A program made the position numbers and the translations under genes. Positions 17,144 to 26,201 of a stretch of DNA of 64,000 nucleotides are shown here, piece after piece. The notes under the pieces were generated by a model. It was not told where the DNA came from. It saw only the letters and a program-made list of their open reading frames with translations, and made no database searches. Every line of letters starts with the position of its first letter. Within the stretch, counting starts at the first letter, position 1. Location: contig NZ_FOXV01000013.1 in the NCBI RefSeq assembly GCF_900115815.1, positions 33,235 through 97,234 on the forward strand, read 5' to 3'. Source of the stretch: Roseivivax halotolerans. Lineage in GTDB: Bacteria; Pseudomonadota; Alphaproteobacteria; Rhodobacterales; Rhodobacteraceae.

Positions 17144-17256
17144 GTCGGCTCTCCTCAATGTCGGATCAAACTCCGGGCCGCCCCGATATGGGGCGTCGCC
17201 CGGTCAATGCAACCATCGCGTGACAGCGCCATGACAGCGCTGCCCGCTGGGGCCAA

Positions 17257-18054
17257 TCAGAACTGGGCCGCTTCCGCGTCGCCCTGCCCTTCGGCGGCGT
17301 CCTCGGCCACGGCGGCCTCGGTCGGCGTTTCCTCGAGCGCGCCGAGGTCGACACCAGCCGCTTCCATCTGGCCGGACATGCCGTCGAGCGCGGCGCGCGA
17401 GGCGAGATCGCAATAGAGCGAGATCGCGCGGGCCGCGTCGTCGTTGCCCGGGATGATGTAGTCGACGCCGTCAGGCGAGCAGTTGGTGTCGACAACGGCG
17501 ACCACCGGGATGCCCAGCTTGTTGGCTTCGGCGACGGCGAGCTGTTCTTTCTTGACGTCGATGACGAAAAGCAGGTCAGGCAGGCCGCCCATCTCGCGGA
17601 TGCCGCCGAGGGACGCGGTCAGCTTCTCCTGTTCGCGCTCCATGCCGAGGCGTTCTTTCTTGGTCAGGCCTTCCGCGCCGGCATCCATCTGCTCGTCGAT
17701 GTTCTTGAGGCGCTGGATCGACTTGGAGACGGTCTGCCAGTTGGTGAGCGTGCCGCCGAGCCAGCGGTGGTTCATGTAGAACTGCGCGCATTTCTCTGCG
17801 GCTTCCGCGATCGGCATCTGCGCCTGGCGCTTGGTGCCGACAAAGAGGACCGAGCCGCCCTTGGCGACGGTTTCGCGAATGACGTTCAGCGCCGCGTCCA
17901 GCATCGGGACGGTCTGCGTCAGATCCATGATGTGGATGCCGTTGCGCTCGCCGTAGATGAACTCGCCCATGCGGGGGTTCCAGCGCTGCGTCTGGTGGCC
18001 GAAGTGAACGCCAGCCTCGAGGAGCTGACGCATGGAGAACTCGGGAAGAGCCAT
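17257..18054 (-). CDS. rpsB: 30S ribosomal protein S2
   Basis: 265-aa ribosomal protein S2. Family features include [43 protein letters not shown] and the DxxKE-type motif [20 protein letters not shown]. The ATG at 18054 is preceded by AAAGGA on the minus strand; a longer open frame upstream is not conserved. The C-terminal acidic, Ala-rich extension is usual in alphaproteobacteria. It is first gene of the operon with tsf. Confidence 0.98.
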   Translation of the reverse strand: MALPEFSMRQLLEAGVHFGHQTQRWNPRMGEFIYGERNGIHIMDLTQTVPMLDAALNVIRETVAKGGSVLFVGTKRQAQMPIAEAAEKCAQFYMNHRWLGGTLTNWQTVSKSIQRLKNIDEQMDAGAEGLTKKERLGMEREQEKLTASLGGIREMGGLPDLLFVIDVKKEQLAVAEANKLGIPVVAVVDTNCSPDGVDYIIPGNDDAARAISLYCDLASRAALDGMSGQMEAAGVDLGALEETPTEAAVAEDAAEGQGDAEAAQF

Positions 18055-18244
18055 GCCTTTTCCTTTCCGGTTTACGCCTTGGCGGGGGTGAGGGCGCGGA
18101 TTGCGCCAACCGGTGGACGTCTGGGGATGTCTCCCCCAAAGGCCCGACCCCGCCTGCGGGATTTCAGTGAGCGCGCGTATAGAGCGGGTGCTCGCCAAGC
18201 GCAAGCCCCCTGCCCTTTGGATTGGTCCAAATACCGCGGGGAGC

Positions 18245-18264
18245 GCGAGGGGCTGGCCCCTCGC
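18245..18264 (-). other. Hairpin between the HupE-like gene and rpsB
   Basis: GCGAGGGG (18245-18252) pairs perfectly with CCCCTCGC (18257-18264), 4-base loop. It lies 16 bases past the HupE-like stop. There is no T-run, so it may be a weak terminator or part of the 5' leader of rpsB. Confidence 0.45.
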
Positions 18265-18279
18265 CGCCCATCCTCGCCT

Positions 18280-19131
18280 TCAGAGAAACACCCGTTCCAC
18301 GAACCAGTAGGCTCCCACGAGCCCGATCGCGGCAGAGGCCGAGATCGCGACATAGGTCCGGTATGCGCCGAGCTTGTCGACATTCGTCGCCGCCAGAAGA
18401 CACAGCAGCGACAATCCGGCGAGTGGCAGCAGGAACAGCGGCGCGGAGACCTCGAAGCCCGCCAGCGCGTTGCCCTCGAGGGCGAGGAAACTGAGCGCCA
18501 CCAGGGCCAGCGCCAGGACGCCGTAGAACACCTGCCCGGTCCGCTCGCTATAATCGAGCGCGTCGACCCGAAGCGCGACCCAGACCACGAGAAACATCGC
18601 GGCGATGATCGCAATCTGACCGATCTCGACGCCGACATTGAAACCGACAAGCGCCGCACCGAACTGTCCATCAGGCAAGCCGAACTCGCTCAGCACGCTG
18701 GCAAAGCCGAGCCCGTGCAAGAGGCCGAACAGGAAGATGACCCCGATCCGCCAGCCTGTGACGCGGCGCGCGAACATGTTCTCGGCAGCCACGAAGACGA
18801 TGGAGGCGGCGATGATCGGCTCAACGATGCTGCCGGGTATGCTGACGATCCCGAATGCGCCGAGCGCCAGCGTGACCGAATGGGCCAACGTGAAGATCGT
18901 GATCTGAAGGATCAGCGGACCGACATTCGGTGTCATGAAAAACAGCGCGAGCACGAACAGGATGTGATCGAGACCGAGCGGCAGGATATGCGCGAAGCCG
19001 ACCGGCACATAGGCAAGCGCCGTGCTGAGCCAGCCCGTTCCCGCCGCTTCGGAAACGGCCATCTCCGTCTCCGCCGCAAGAAGGGCGGAGGCCGGGAAGA
19101 CACAACAGAAAACCAGGAAGACACGTAACAT
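18280..19131 (-). CDS. HupE/UreJ-family membrane protein
   Basis: 283-aa protein with a signal-like N-terminus (MLRVFLVFCCVFPASALLAA) and about seven further hydrophobic segments. The HupE/UreJ_2 family pattern GFAHILPLGLDHILFVLALF with conserved His/Asp and the later LLHGLGFASVL can be seen. Family members are putative nickel or cobalt permeases, but no hydrogenase or urease genes are nearby and the metal is unproven. The ATG at 19131 gives a conventional signal peptide. It is transcribed toward rpsB and divergently from psuK. Confidence 0.82.
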   Translation of the reverse strand: MLRVFLVFCCVFPASALLAAETEMAVSEAAGTGWLSTALAYVPVGFAHILPLGLDHILFVLALFFMTPNVGPLILQITIFTLAHSVTLALGAFGIVSIPGSIVEPIIAASIVFVAAENMFARRVTGWRIGVIFLFGLLHGLGFASVLSEFGLPDGQFGAALVGFNVGVEIGQIAIIAAMFLVVWVALRVDALDYSERTGQVFYGVLALALVALSFLALEGNALAGFEVSAPLFLLPLAGLSLLCLLAATNVDKLGAYRTYVAISASAAIGLVGAYWFVERVFL

Positions 19132-19267
19132 AAAGCAATCCCTCGGCGGCGGCATAGGCTCTGTCAGCACGTGGGGCGGCGTCCTGAATGTCAAGGGTCG
19201 CGGGCATGGCCTTTCGCTTGACGGCATCTCGCTTGCGGATGGCCGCGCCGCGCGCCAAAAGGAGCGC

Positions 19268-20161
19268 ATGACCGACACGCCCGACATCCTTTGCATCGGC
19301 TCCGTCCTATGGGACGTGATCGGCCGCGCGCCGTCGCATATGGAAAAGGGCGCAGACGTGCCGGGCCGGATCATCCGCCTGCCAGGCGGCGTCGCGCTCA
19401 ATATCGCGATGACGCTCGCGCGCTTCGGGATGCGCCCTGCGCTTCTGAGCGCGGTCGGCCGCGACCCCGAGGGCAACGAGCTCCTGGCGCAATGCCGTGG
19501 GTTCGGCCTCGAGACGTTGCATGTCTACCGCTCCGAGGATCTGCCGACCGACCGCTACATGGCCGTGGAAGGCGCGAACGGGCTGATCGCGGCCATCGCC
19601 GACGCGCATTCGCTGGAAGCTGCCGGCGCGAAGATCCTGCGCCCCCTGCGCTCCGGCGCGCTCGGGGAAAAGGATGCGCCCTATGCCGGGCCCATCGCCA
19701 TCGATGGCAACCTGACCGAACGGCTTCTCGAAGAGATCGCGCATGATCCGTCGCTCGCCGCGGCCGATCTGCGGATCGCGCCCGCCTCTCCCGGCAAGGC
19801 TGAGCGGCTCTTGCCGTTCCTTCGCGCCGGGCGCGGCACGCTCTACGTCAATCTCGAGGAGGCCGGGATCCTTTGCCAGACCCGGTTCGACCGGGCCGAG
19901 GACGCGGCCCGCATGCTCTGCGAGCGCGGCGCGGCACGCGCTCTTGTCACGGACGGCTCGAACATGGCCGCAGATGCAACCTCCGAGGAGTGCATCACCG
20001 CCGATCCGCCGCGCGTCCTCGTCACGCGCGTAACCGGCGCGGGCGACACCTTCATGGCTGCCCATATCGCAACCGAAGCCCGCGGCGCCGCGCGCGCCGA
20101 CGCACTGACCCGCGCGCTTGCTGCCGCGGCGCAATACGTCTCAGGAGAAACCCCATCATGA
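19268..20161 (+). CDS. psuK: Pseudouridine kinase (PfkB family)
   Basis: 297-aa carbohydrate kinase of the PfkB/ribokinase family, probably phosphorylating pseudouridine to pseudouridine 5'-phosphate. The N-terminal motif LPGGVALNIAMTLARFG and the C-terminal catalytic motif TGAGDTFMAAHIA with the catalytic Asp are present. The assignment to pseudouridine rests on the 4-base overlap with psuG, the next enzyme in the pathway. AAGGAG lies just before the ATG at 19268. Confidence 0.9.
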   Translation: MTDTPDILCIGSVLWDVIGRAPSHMEKGADVPGRIIRLPGGVALNIAMTLARFGMRPALLSAVGRDPEGNELLAQCRGFGLETLHVYRSEDLPTDRYMAVEGANGLIAAIADAHSLEAAGAKILRPLRSGALGEKDAPYAGPIAIDGNLTERLLEEIAHDPSLAAADLRIAPASPGKAERLLPFLRAGRGTLYVNLEEAGILCQTRFDRAEDAARMLCERGAARALVTDGSNMAADATSEECITADPPRVLVTRVTGAGDTFMAAHIATEARGAARADALTRALAAAAQYVSGETPS

Positions 20162-21072
20162 GCCTTGTGACCCTGTCCCGCGCGGTTTCCGATGCCCTCG
20201 ATAAAGGCCGGCCCGTTGTCGCGCTCGAATCGACGATCATCACCCATGGTCTGCCGCAGCCGCAGAACCTCGAGGTGGCGCGCCGCATCGAGGCTACGAT
20301 CCGCGAGAACGGCGCGGAGCCTGCGACGATCGCTGTGATCGAGGGCGTGCTCTGCGTCGGGCTTGAAGACGCGCAGCTCGAATATCTGGCCGCCGCCGAG
20401 CGTGTCGCCAAGCTGTCGCGCGCCGACATGGCGGTCTGCATGGCCGAGGGCCGGACCGGCGCGACCACGGTTGCCGCCACGATGATCGCCGCGCGGATGG
20501 CCGGCATCGAGGTCTTCGCCACGGGCGGCATTGGCGGCGTGCATCGCGGCGCGGAGACGAGCTTCGACGTCTCCGCCGACCTTCAGGAACTCGCACGCTC
20601 TCCCGTCACGGTGGTCGCGGCCGGGGCCAAGGCGATTCTCGATCTGCCGAAGACACTCGAAGTCCTGGAGACGCTTGGCGTGCCGGTCATTGCCCACGGA
20701 CAGGACATGCTGCCCGCCTTCTGGTCGCGCTCCGCAGGCCTTCGGGCACCCTTGCGGATGGACGATCCCGCTGCGATGGCCCGCGCGCACCGGATGCGCC
20801 GACAGATGGGGCTCGATGGCGGCCAACTCGTCGCCAACCCGATCCCTGAAGAGGCCGAGATCCCCCGCACCGAGATGACGCCGATCATCGGCCGCGCCAT
20901 GCAGGACGCGGCCGACCACGGAATTTTCGGCAAGGATGTCACGCCCTATCTTCTCCAGCGCATCTACGAGCTGACGGAGGGCCGGTCGCTCGAGGCGAAC
21001 GTGGCGCTCGTTCTCAACAATGCCGTTCTCGCGGCCCGGATTGCATCGGAATTGGTCGAACTGCCCGCCTGA
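20158..21072 (+). CDS. psuG: Pseudouridine-5'-phosphate glycosidase
   Basis: 304-aa enzyme cleaving the C-C glycosidic bond of pseudouridine 5'-phosphate to uracil and ribose 5-phosphate. Conserved segments are VVALESTIITHGLPQPQNLE, ATIAVIEGVLCVGL, the active-site Lys region LSRAD, ATGGIGGVHRGAE and VANPIPEEAEIP. The ATG at 20158 overlaps the psuK stop. Together the pair salvages pseudouridine from RNA turnover. Confidence 0.96.
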   Translation: MSLVTLSRAVSDALDKGRPVVALESTIITHGLPQPQNLEVARRIEATIRENGAEPATIAVIEGVLCVGLEDAQLEYLAAAERVAKLSRADMAVCMAEGRTGATTVAATMIAARMAGIEVFATGGIGGVHRGAETSFDVSADLQELARSPVTVVAAGAKAILDLPKTLEVLETLGVPVIAHGQDMLPAFWSRSAGLRAPLRMDDPAAMARAHRMRRQMGLDGGQLVANPIPEEAEIPRTEMTPIIGRAMQDAADHGIFGKDVTPYLLQRIYELTEGRSLEANVALVLNNAVLAARIASELVELPA

Positions 21073-21152
21073 CGGGCAGAAACCCGGCGAAACCCGTTGT
21101 AGTTGCCGCTTGCGCGTCATAGCACTTGAACACGACAGACCGCGTGGCAGCC

Positions 21153-21848
21153 ATGAGCGAACCTTTCGATCCAAAACCGCCGAAACCCGGCCTTTTTTCC
21201 GCGTTCCGGACCTCGTTCCTGACCGGGATCGTGGTGATCGCACCGGTCGGACTGACGATCTGGCTGATCTGGACGGTCATCGGATGGATCGACGCCTTCG
21301 TGCTGCCGCTGGTGCCGTCGCGCTTCAATCCCGAGGAATATATCGGGATCAACCTGCGCGGCATTGGCGTCATCTTCCTTTTGCTCTTCACGGTCTTCGT
21401 GGGCTGGGTCGCCAAGGGCCTGATCGGGCGCTCGCTCATCCGCTGGGGTGAGAGCGTCGTTCTCAGGATGCCCATCGTGCGCTCGGTCTATTCCGGCGTG
21501 AAACAGATCGCCGAGACCGTTTTCGTCCAGTCCGAGCGCAGCTTCGAGAAAGCCTGCCTCATCGAGTACCCGCGCAAGGGAATCTGGGCGATCGGCTTCA
21601 TCTCGACCGACACGAAGGGCGAGGTATCGCGCAAGGCGGTGACATCGGGCGGGCTCGTTTCGGTCTTCGTGCCCACAACGCCGAACCCCACGTCGGGCTT
21701 CCTGTTGTTCTTCCCCGAGGAGGACGTGATCGAGCTTGAGATGTCGCTCGAGGATGCCGCGAAACTGGTGATTTCGGCCGGTCTTGTTTATCCCAATCCG
21801 AAGGATCCCTCCCAGCCTTTGGCCGAGCCAGCGCGGGCCGCGGAATAA
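21153..21848 (+). CDS. DUF502 family membrane protein
   Basis: 231-aa protein of the DUF502 family with two N-terminal membrane segments (FLTGIVVIAPVGLTIWLIWT, about residues 22-46, and GVIFLLLFTVFVGWVAKGL, about 72-92). A soluble C-terminal part carries the conserved MPIVRSVYSGVKQIAET and VFVPTTPNPTSGFLLF. The function is unknown. The ATG at 21153 is preferred over a TTG at 21126. It may be co-transcribed with psuG upstream or the exchanger downstream; spacing of 80-95 bases leaves this open. Confidence 0.88.
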   Translation: MSEPFDPKPPKPGLFSAFRTSFLTGIVVIAPVGLTIWLIWTVIGWIDAFVLPLVPSRFNPEEYIGINLRGIGVIFLLLFTVFVGWVAKGLIGRSLIRWGESVVLRMPIVRSVYSGVKQIAETVFVQSERSFEKACLIEYPRKGIWAIGFISTDTKGEVSRKAVTSGGLVSVFVPTTPNPTSGFLLFFPEEDVIELEMSLEDAAKLVISAGLVYPNPKDPSQPLAEPARAAE

Positions 21849-21942
21849 TTCTCGCGCCGCACTTGCGGCGGGTTGGGCGGCGCACGATCTGACACGAACG
21901 ACAGGACGCGCGGCATCGGGCTGCGCGTCACAAGGACACTTC

Positions 21943-22851
21943 ATGGATCTTCTTCTCGCAGCGGCAGGACTTGCCGCCTTGTTCTTCGGCGGTGATCGTT
22001 TCGTCGGCGGCTCGGTCGCCATCGCGCGCCGGTTCAATGTCTCCCCGATGGTGATCGGCCTCACCCTGGTCGGTTTCGGCACCTCGCTGCCAGAACTCGT
22101 GACCTCGCTCCGCGCCGCCGAGCAGGGCGTGCCGGGCATCGCCCTTGGCAACGTCGTTGGCTCGAACATCGCCAATATCCTTCTGATCCTGGGCCTCGCC
22201 GCCCTCTTGTCGCCGATCGCGGTCGACCGGATCGGGTTCCGGCGTGACGGCGCGTGGCTGATGGCGGCGACGCTGTCCGCGCTCTTCCTCGCCTTCGTGC
22301 CGGTGATGGGGCGCGGTTTGGGGCTGGCCTTCGTCGCGGGACTTGCCGCGTTCCTGATCGCGTCCTTCCGCAGCGGTGCAGCGCCCGAGGAGGCGCCGGA
22401 GACCGACGCCAAATTGCCCCGCGCCGCCTTCGATACCGCGCTCGGGCTCGGACTTACCATCGCGGGCGCCGTGATGCTGGTTCCGGGCGCGACGGGCATC
22501 GCGCGCGGGCTCGGCGTCTCTGAGACGGTGATCGGCCTCACGCTCGTCGCGGTGGGCACCTCCCTGCCCGAGCTCGTGACCTCCGTGGTGGCCGCGCGCA
22601 AAGGTCAGGCAGAGATCGCGTTTGGCAACGTCATCGGCTCCAACATCTTCAACCTCTTCGGTATCCTTGGCGCCACTGCGCTCTACAAGCCGCTGCCCAT
22701 AGATCCGGGCATCGCGTCCCGCGATATCTGGGTGATGCTGGCGGCGACCGTCGCGCTCGTGGCTGTGGCCTTCGCCGCCGGACGCATCGGGCGGATCGCC
22801 GGCGGCGCGGCGCTTCTTGTCTATGTCGGATATTGCGCCGCGATCAGTTGA
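21943..22851 (+). CDS. Calcium/sodium antiporter (YrbG/NCKX type)
   Basis: 302-aa inner-membrane cation exchanger of the CaCA superfamily. The two alpha-repeats characteristic of Na+/Ca2+ exchangers are both visible: GLTLVGFGTSLPELVTS with GNVVGSNIANIL in the first half and GLTLVAVGTSLPELVTS with GNVIGSNIFNLF in the second. About ten hydrophobic segments are seen. It would exchange sodium for calcium across the inner membrane. Its last 8 bases overlap the convergent patatin gene. Confidence 0.93.
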   Translation: MDLLLAAAGLAALFFGGDRFVGGSVAIARRFNVSPMVIGLTLVGFGTSLPELVTSLRAAEQGVPGIALGNVVGSNIANILLILGLAALLSPIAVDRIGFRRDGAWLMAATLSALFLAFVPVMGRGLGLAFVAGLAAFLIASFRSGAAPEEAPETDAKLPRAAFDTALGLGLTIAGAVMLVPGATGIARGLGVSETVIGLTLVAVGTSLPELVTSVVAARKGQAEIAFGNVIGSNIFNLFGILGATALYKPLPIDPGIASRDIWVMLAATVALVAVAFAAGRIGRIAGGAALLVYVGYCAAIS

Positions 22852-23878
22852 ACATCGACACGAGGTCTGCGGTCTGACGCAGGTTGAGGTCTTCCTTGTG
22901 TCCGGCAAGGAAGGCCTCGGCCGTCTCGCGCCCGGCTTGTTTGAGCTGGGCGATGATGGACGGCACCGGAACCATCTTGGTTGCGACCGAGAGATCGTTC
23001 ATCAAGTCGTCATCCGCGATCATGTGCACCAGCACGTTCTTCATGTGCCCAGGCGTGACGGCACCGTCCCGGATGAGGCGCTGCACGAACTCGATCGCGC
23101 GCAGCTCTTTCAGGAGCGCCGAATTGAAGCTGATCTCGTTGATCCGGTTCTGGATCTCGGGCGCGGTCTGCGGCACCTCTTCGCGGATCAGCGGATTGAT
23201 GTTCACGATCACCACGTCATCCGGCAGATCCTTGGCATAGAGCGGGAACAGCGGCGGATTGCCGGAATACCCGCCGTCCCAGCAGGACACGCGGTCTCCG
23301 GTCAGCGGGCAGTCCACCTCGACGGCTTGAAAGAGCGTCGGAAGGCACGCCGAGGCCATGATCGCTTCGGAGGTGATGTTCTCGCCCGAGAAAACCCGGA
23401 TCTTGCCGTCACTCACCGCCGTCGCCCCCACGAAGAGACGCGGCCCCCCTGCCCCGCAGACCGCGTCGAAATCGAGCGCGGCGACGATCGGCTCGAGCGG
23501 ATTGCGGTAGACCGGCCCCCAGGCATAAGGCGAGACCACGCGGCTGGTCGTGTCCGCGATTGCGAAGGCGGGCGAATAGGACATCGCGAGCGAGGTGAGG
23601 CCCAGATGCGGCAACCATGCGTTCATCCAGTCCGGCAAGGCCAGAGATTTGACCTGCGCCACCTCGTGCCAAAGCCAGTCGAGCGCGGCACGCGCGCCCT
23701 CGCGACCGCCCTTCTGCCATCCTGACTTGATCGCCGCGCCGTTGAGCGCCCCGGCCGACGTGCCCGAAATCGCCGCGATCTCGATCTCCTCGTCCTCGAG
23801 CAGCCGGTCGACCACACCCCAGGTGAACGCGCCATGCGCTCCGCCGCCTTGCAGGGCCAGGTTTATGCGTTTGGTCAA
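22844..23878 (-). CDS. Patatin-like phospholipase
   Basis: 344-aa serine lipase of the patatin/RssA-like family. The oxyanion-hole motif LALQGGGAHGAF, nucleophile motif GTSAG (ISGTSAGALNGAA) and catalytic Asp in WDGGYSGNPP are intact. No ATG is available. Two TTG codons occur at 23884 and 23878; 23878 is chosen because a GGAG on the minus strand sits 8 bases upstream of it but only 2 from the first. In related bacteria such genes often neighbour polyhydroxybutyrate (PHB) genes, and a PhaR-like operator lies upstream here (23917-23935), so a role in PHB or lipid mobilisation is an inference. Confidence 0.9.
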   Translation of the reverse strand: MTKRINLALQGGGAHGAFTWGVVDRLLEDEEIEIAAISGTSAGALNGAAIKSGWQKGGREGARAALDWLWHEVAQVKSLALPDWMNAWLPHLGLTSLAMSYSPAFAIADTTSRVVSPYAWGPVYRNPLEPIVAALDFDAVCGAGGPRLFVGATAVSDGKIRVFSGENITSEAIMASACLPTLFQAVEVDCPLTGDRVSCWDGGYSGNPPLFPLYAKDLPDDVVIVNINPLIREEVPQTAPEIQNRINEISFNSALLKELRAIEFVQRLIRDGAVTPGHMKNVLVHMIADDDLMNDLSVATKMVPVPSIIAQLKQAGRETAEAFLAGHKEDLNLRQTADLVSMFN

Positions 23879-23916
23879 AGTCAAAGCTCCGTCACACCGT
23901 GTCCGGTGCAGAGCCT

Positions 23917-23935
23917 AATGCTGCGACGCAGCATT
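23917..23935. promoter_or_regulatory. 19-bp palindrome resembling a PhaR operator
   Basis: AATGCTGCG-A-CGCAGCATT is a perfect palindrome 39 bases upstream of the patatin start. Its core CTGC-N3-GCAG (23921-23931) matches the site reported for the PHB regulator PhaR in Paracoccus. It also lies just after the phoB stop, so a terminator-related role is possible, but there is no T-run and the loop would be very small. Confidence 0.5.
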
Positions 23936-23950
23936 GCAAGCCCGCCTTCG

Positions 23951-24640
23951 TCAGCCGAGTGCGTAGCCTGCGCCGCGGACCGTCCGCAGCACGTCGGTGC
24001 CACCGTGCTGCGACAGCGCTTTCCGAAGACGCCCCACATGCACGTCGACTGTCCGGGTGTCGACATAGACGTCGCGGCCCCAGACCCGGTCGAGCAGTTG
24101 CTCGCGGCTCCAGACACGGCCCGGCTTTTCCATGAAGGTCGAGAGCAGTCGGAATTCGGTCGGTCCGAGCTTCAGCGGCTTGCCTTCGCGCGTCACCCGA
24201 TGCGTCTCGGAGTCGAGCAGGATGCCCTCGAACTCGAGCTGCTGGCCCGCCGAAGCCGGCCGGGTCCGCCGCAGCTGCGCGCGCACACGCGCCATGAGCT
24301 CGATCACCGAATACGGCTTCACCACGTAGTCGTCCGCGCCCGTCTCGAGCCCCCGCACCCGGTCCACCTCTTCGGAGCGGGCCGAGAGCATGATGACGGG
24401 CACGCCCCGGCTTTCCGGTCGGATCTTGATCTGGCGGCAAACCTCGATGCCCGAAAGCTTGGGCAGCATCCAGTCGAGGATCACGAGATCGGGCCGCTCT
24501 TCCTCGAAGAGCATGATCGCCTCTTCCCCGTCCTCTGCGCGCGCGACGTGAAATCCTTCCGCTTCGAGATTGTAGCTCAGGACTTCGCGTTGCGCGGCCT
24601 CATCCTCGACAACGAGCACAGTGGGTCTTGCGCCGGTCAT
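23951..24640 (-). CDS. phoB: Phosphate regulon response regulator PhoB
   Basis: 229-aa OmpR-class response regulator. The receiver domain (residues 1-120) has the phosphoacceptor Asp56 in DLVILDWMLPKLSG and the conserved VKPY lysine. The C-terminal winged helix has GPTEFRLLSTFMEKPGRVWS and VDVHVGRLRKAL. It is the last gene of pstSCAB-phoU-phoB and is activated by the PhoR kinase, encoded separately at 31655-32671. It should bind the Pho boxes upstream of pstS. The gap to phoU is 6 bases. Confidence 0.97.
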   Translation of the reverse strand: MTGARPTVLVVEDEAAQREVLSYNLEAEGFHVARAEDGEEAIMLFEEERPDLVILDWMLPKLSGIEVCRQIKIRPESRGVPVIMLSARSEEVDRVRGLETGADDYVVKPYSVIELMARVRAQLRRTRPASAGQQLEFEGILLDSETHRVTREGKPLKLGPTEFRLLSTFMEKPGRVWSREQLLDRVWGRDVYVDTRTVDVHVGRLRKALSQHGGTDVLRTVRGAGYALG

Positions 24641-24646
24641 CCGTTC

Positions 24647-25381
24647 TTACTCCTCGGAATCCTGAACCGAGTATTTCGGATCGAAGGATGTGCGGTCTAC
24701 CTTCTCGCGCGGCAGATCATCGGCTGCGCCCGTCACCACGAAAATCACCTGCTCGGCGATCGAGGTGACGTGGTCGCCCATCCGCTCGATGTTCTTGGCG
24801 ATGAAATGCAGATGCATACAGGCCGTGATGTTGCGCGGATCTTCGAGCATGAAGGTCAGGATCTCGCGGAAGAGCGTGTTGTACATCCGGTCGATCTCGG
24901 AATCGCGCGCGATCACGTCACGCGCCAGCTCCGCATCACGCTGGATATAGGCGTCGAGCGAATCCTTCAGCATCAGCTCCACGTCGCGGGCCATGCGCCG
25001 CAGCGAGGAGGCCGAGCCGTTCACCGGCTGAAGCTGCGACAAGACGCTCGTGCGCTTGGCCATGTTTTTTGCCAGGTCGCCGATCCGTTCGAGGTTCGCC
25101 GACATCCGCATGACCGAGAGAACCACGCGCAGGTCGGAGGCAGCGGGGGCGCGCAGCGCGATGACGCGGGCCGCTTCCTCGTTGAGGCTGTCCTCGAGCG
25201 CATCGACCGCCTTGTCGCCTTGGCGGACCTGCTCGGCCAGCTCCTCGTCGCGCGTCTCAAGGCTCTTCGCGCCGTCGCGGATCTGGGTTTCCACCAGACC
25301 GCCCATTTTCATGATCATCGCCTGGATGCCTTCGAGATCGCGGTCGAAGGCCGAGAGGATGTGCCGGTTCATGTCGCTCAT
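24647..25381 (-). CDS. phoU: Phosphate signalling protein PhoU
   Basis: 244-aa PhoU, with the two three-helix repeats typical of the family. The N-terminal repeat has LEGIQAMIMKMGGLVE and RIGDLAKNMAKR; the second has NIERMGDHVTSIAEQV with the metal-binding E/D motif. It links the Pst transporter to PhoR and holds PhoR in phosphatase mode when phosphate is abundant. The ATG at 25381 is 4 bases after the pstB stop, so translation is coupled. Confidence 0.97.
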   Translation of the reverse strand: MSDMNRHILSAFDRDLEGIQAMIMKMGGLVETQIRDGAKSLETRDEELAEQVRQGDKAVDALEDSLNEEAARVIALRAPAASDLRVVLSVMRMSANLERIGDLAKNMAKRTSVLSQLQPVNGSASSLRRMARDVELMLKDSLDAYIQRDAELARDVIARDSEIDRMYNTLFREILTFMLEDPRNITACMHLHFIAKNIERMGDHVTSIAEQVIFVVTGAADDLPREKVDRTSFDPKYSVQDSEE

Positions 25382-25385
25382 AATA

Positions 25386-26186
25386 TCATCCGATCCGGCC
25401 GGTAATGTAGCTTTCTGTCCGGCTGTCCTGTGGGTTTGTGAAAATCTTGTCGGTATCACCGTACTCGACGAGGTTGCCGAGGTGGAAAAATGCCGTTTTC
25501 TGGCTGACGCGGGCCGCCTGCTGCATCGAGTGCGTGACGATCACCACCGAGTAATCCTGGCGCAGCTCGTCGATCAGTTCCTCGACCTGGCCCGTCGCGA
25601 TCGGGTCGAGCGCGGAGCACGGCTCGTCCATCAGGAGAACCTCGGGCTCGGTCGCGACCGCGCGTGCGATACACAGGCGCTGCTGCTGACCGCCCGACAG
25701 ACCCGTTCCGGGCGCATCGAGGCGATCCTTCACCTCGTCCCAGATCGCGCCGCGTCGCAGAGCCTTCTCGACGATCTCGTCAAGCTCGGCCTTGTTCTTG
25801 GCGAGGCCGTGGATTTTCGGGCCGTAGGCGACATTGTCGTAGATCGACTTCGGGAACGGGTTCGGCTTCTGGAACACCATGCCGACCTTTGCACGCAGCT
25901 GCACCGGATCGACGCGGCGGTCATAGATGTCCTCGCCGTCGATCTCGATCAGGCCCTCGATGCGGGCGATGTCGATGGTGTCGTTCATCCGGTTGATACA
26001 CCGCAGGAACGTGGACTTGCCGCAGCCCGACGGGCCGATGAACGCGGTCACGGTTTTGTCGAGGATATCGACCGACACGTCTTTGATCGCATGGGTGTCG
26101 CCGTAATAGACCTGCACCTCGCGGGCGGCGATCTTTGTATCTTTTGCGCTCACATCTCTCTCCGCACGGAATGGGGTATCGTACAT
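25386..26186 (-). CDS. pstB: Phosphate ABC transporter ATP-binding protein
   Basis: 266-aa ATPase of the Pst importer. Walker [11 protein letters not shown]-loop [12 protein letters not shown] (typical of PstB), signature [14 protein letters not shown], Walker [14 protein letters not shown] and switch His in VTHSM are all intact. The minus-strand ribosome site GGAGG is 10 bases before the ATG at 26186. It is preceded by pstA and followed by phoU. Confidence 0.98.
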   Translation of the reverse strand: MYDTPFRAERDVSAKDTKIAAREVQVYYGDTHAIKDVSVDILDKTVTAFIGPSGCGKSTFLRCINRMNDTIDIARIEGLIEIDGEDIYDRRVDPVQLRAKVGMVFQKPNPFPKSIYDNVAYGPKIHGLAKNKAELDEIVEKALRRGAIWDEVKDRLDAPGTGLSGGQQQRLCIARAVATEPEVLLMDEPCSALDPIATGQVEELIDELRQDYSVVIVTHSMQQAARVSQKTAFFHLGNLVEYGDTDKIFTNPQDSRTESYITGRIG

Positions 26187-26201
26187 TTTTTTCTAACCTC
26201 C

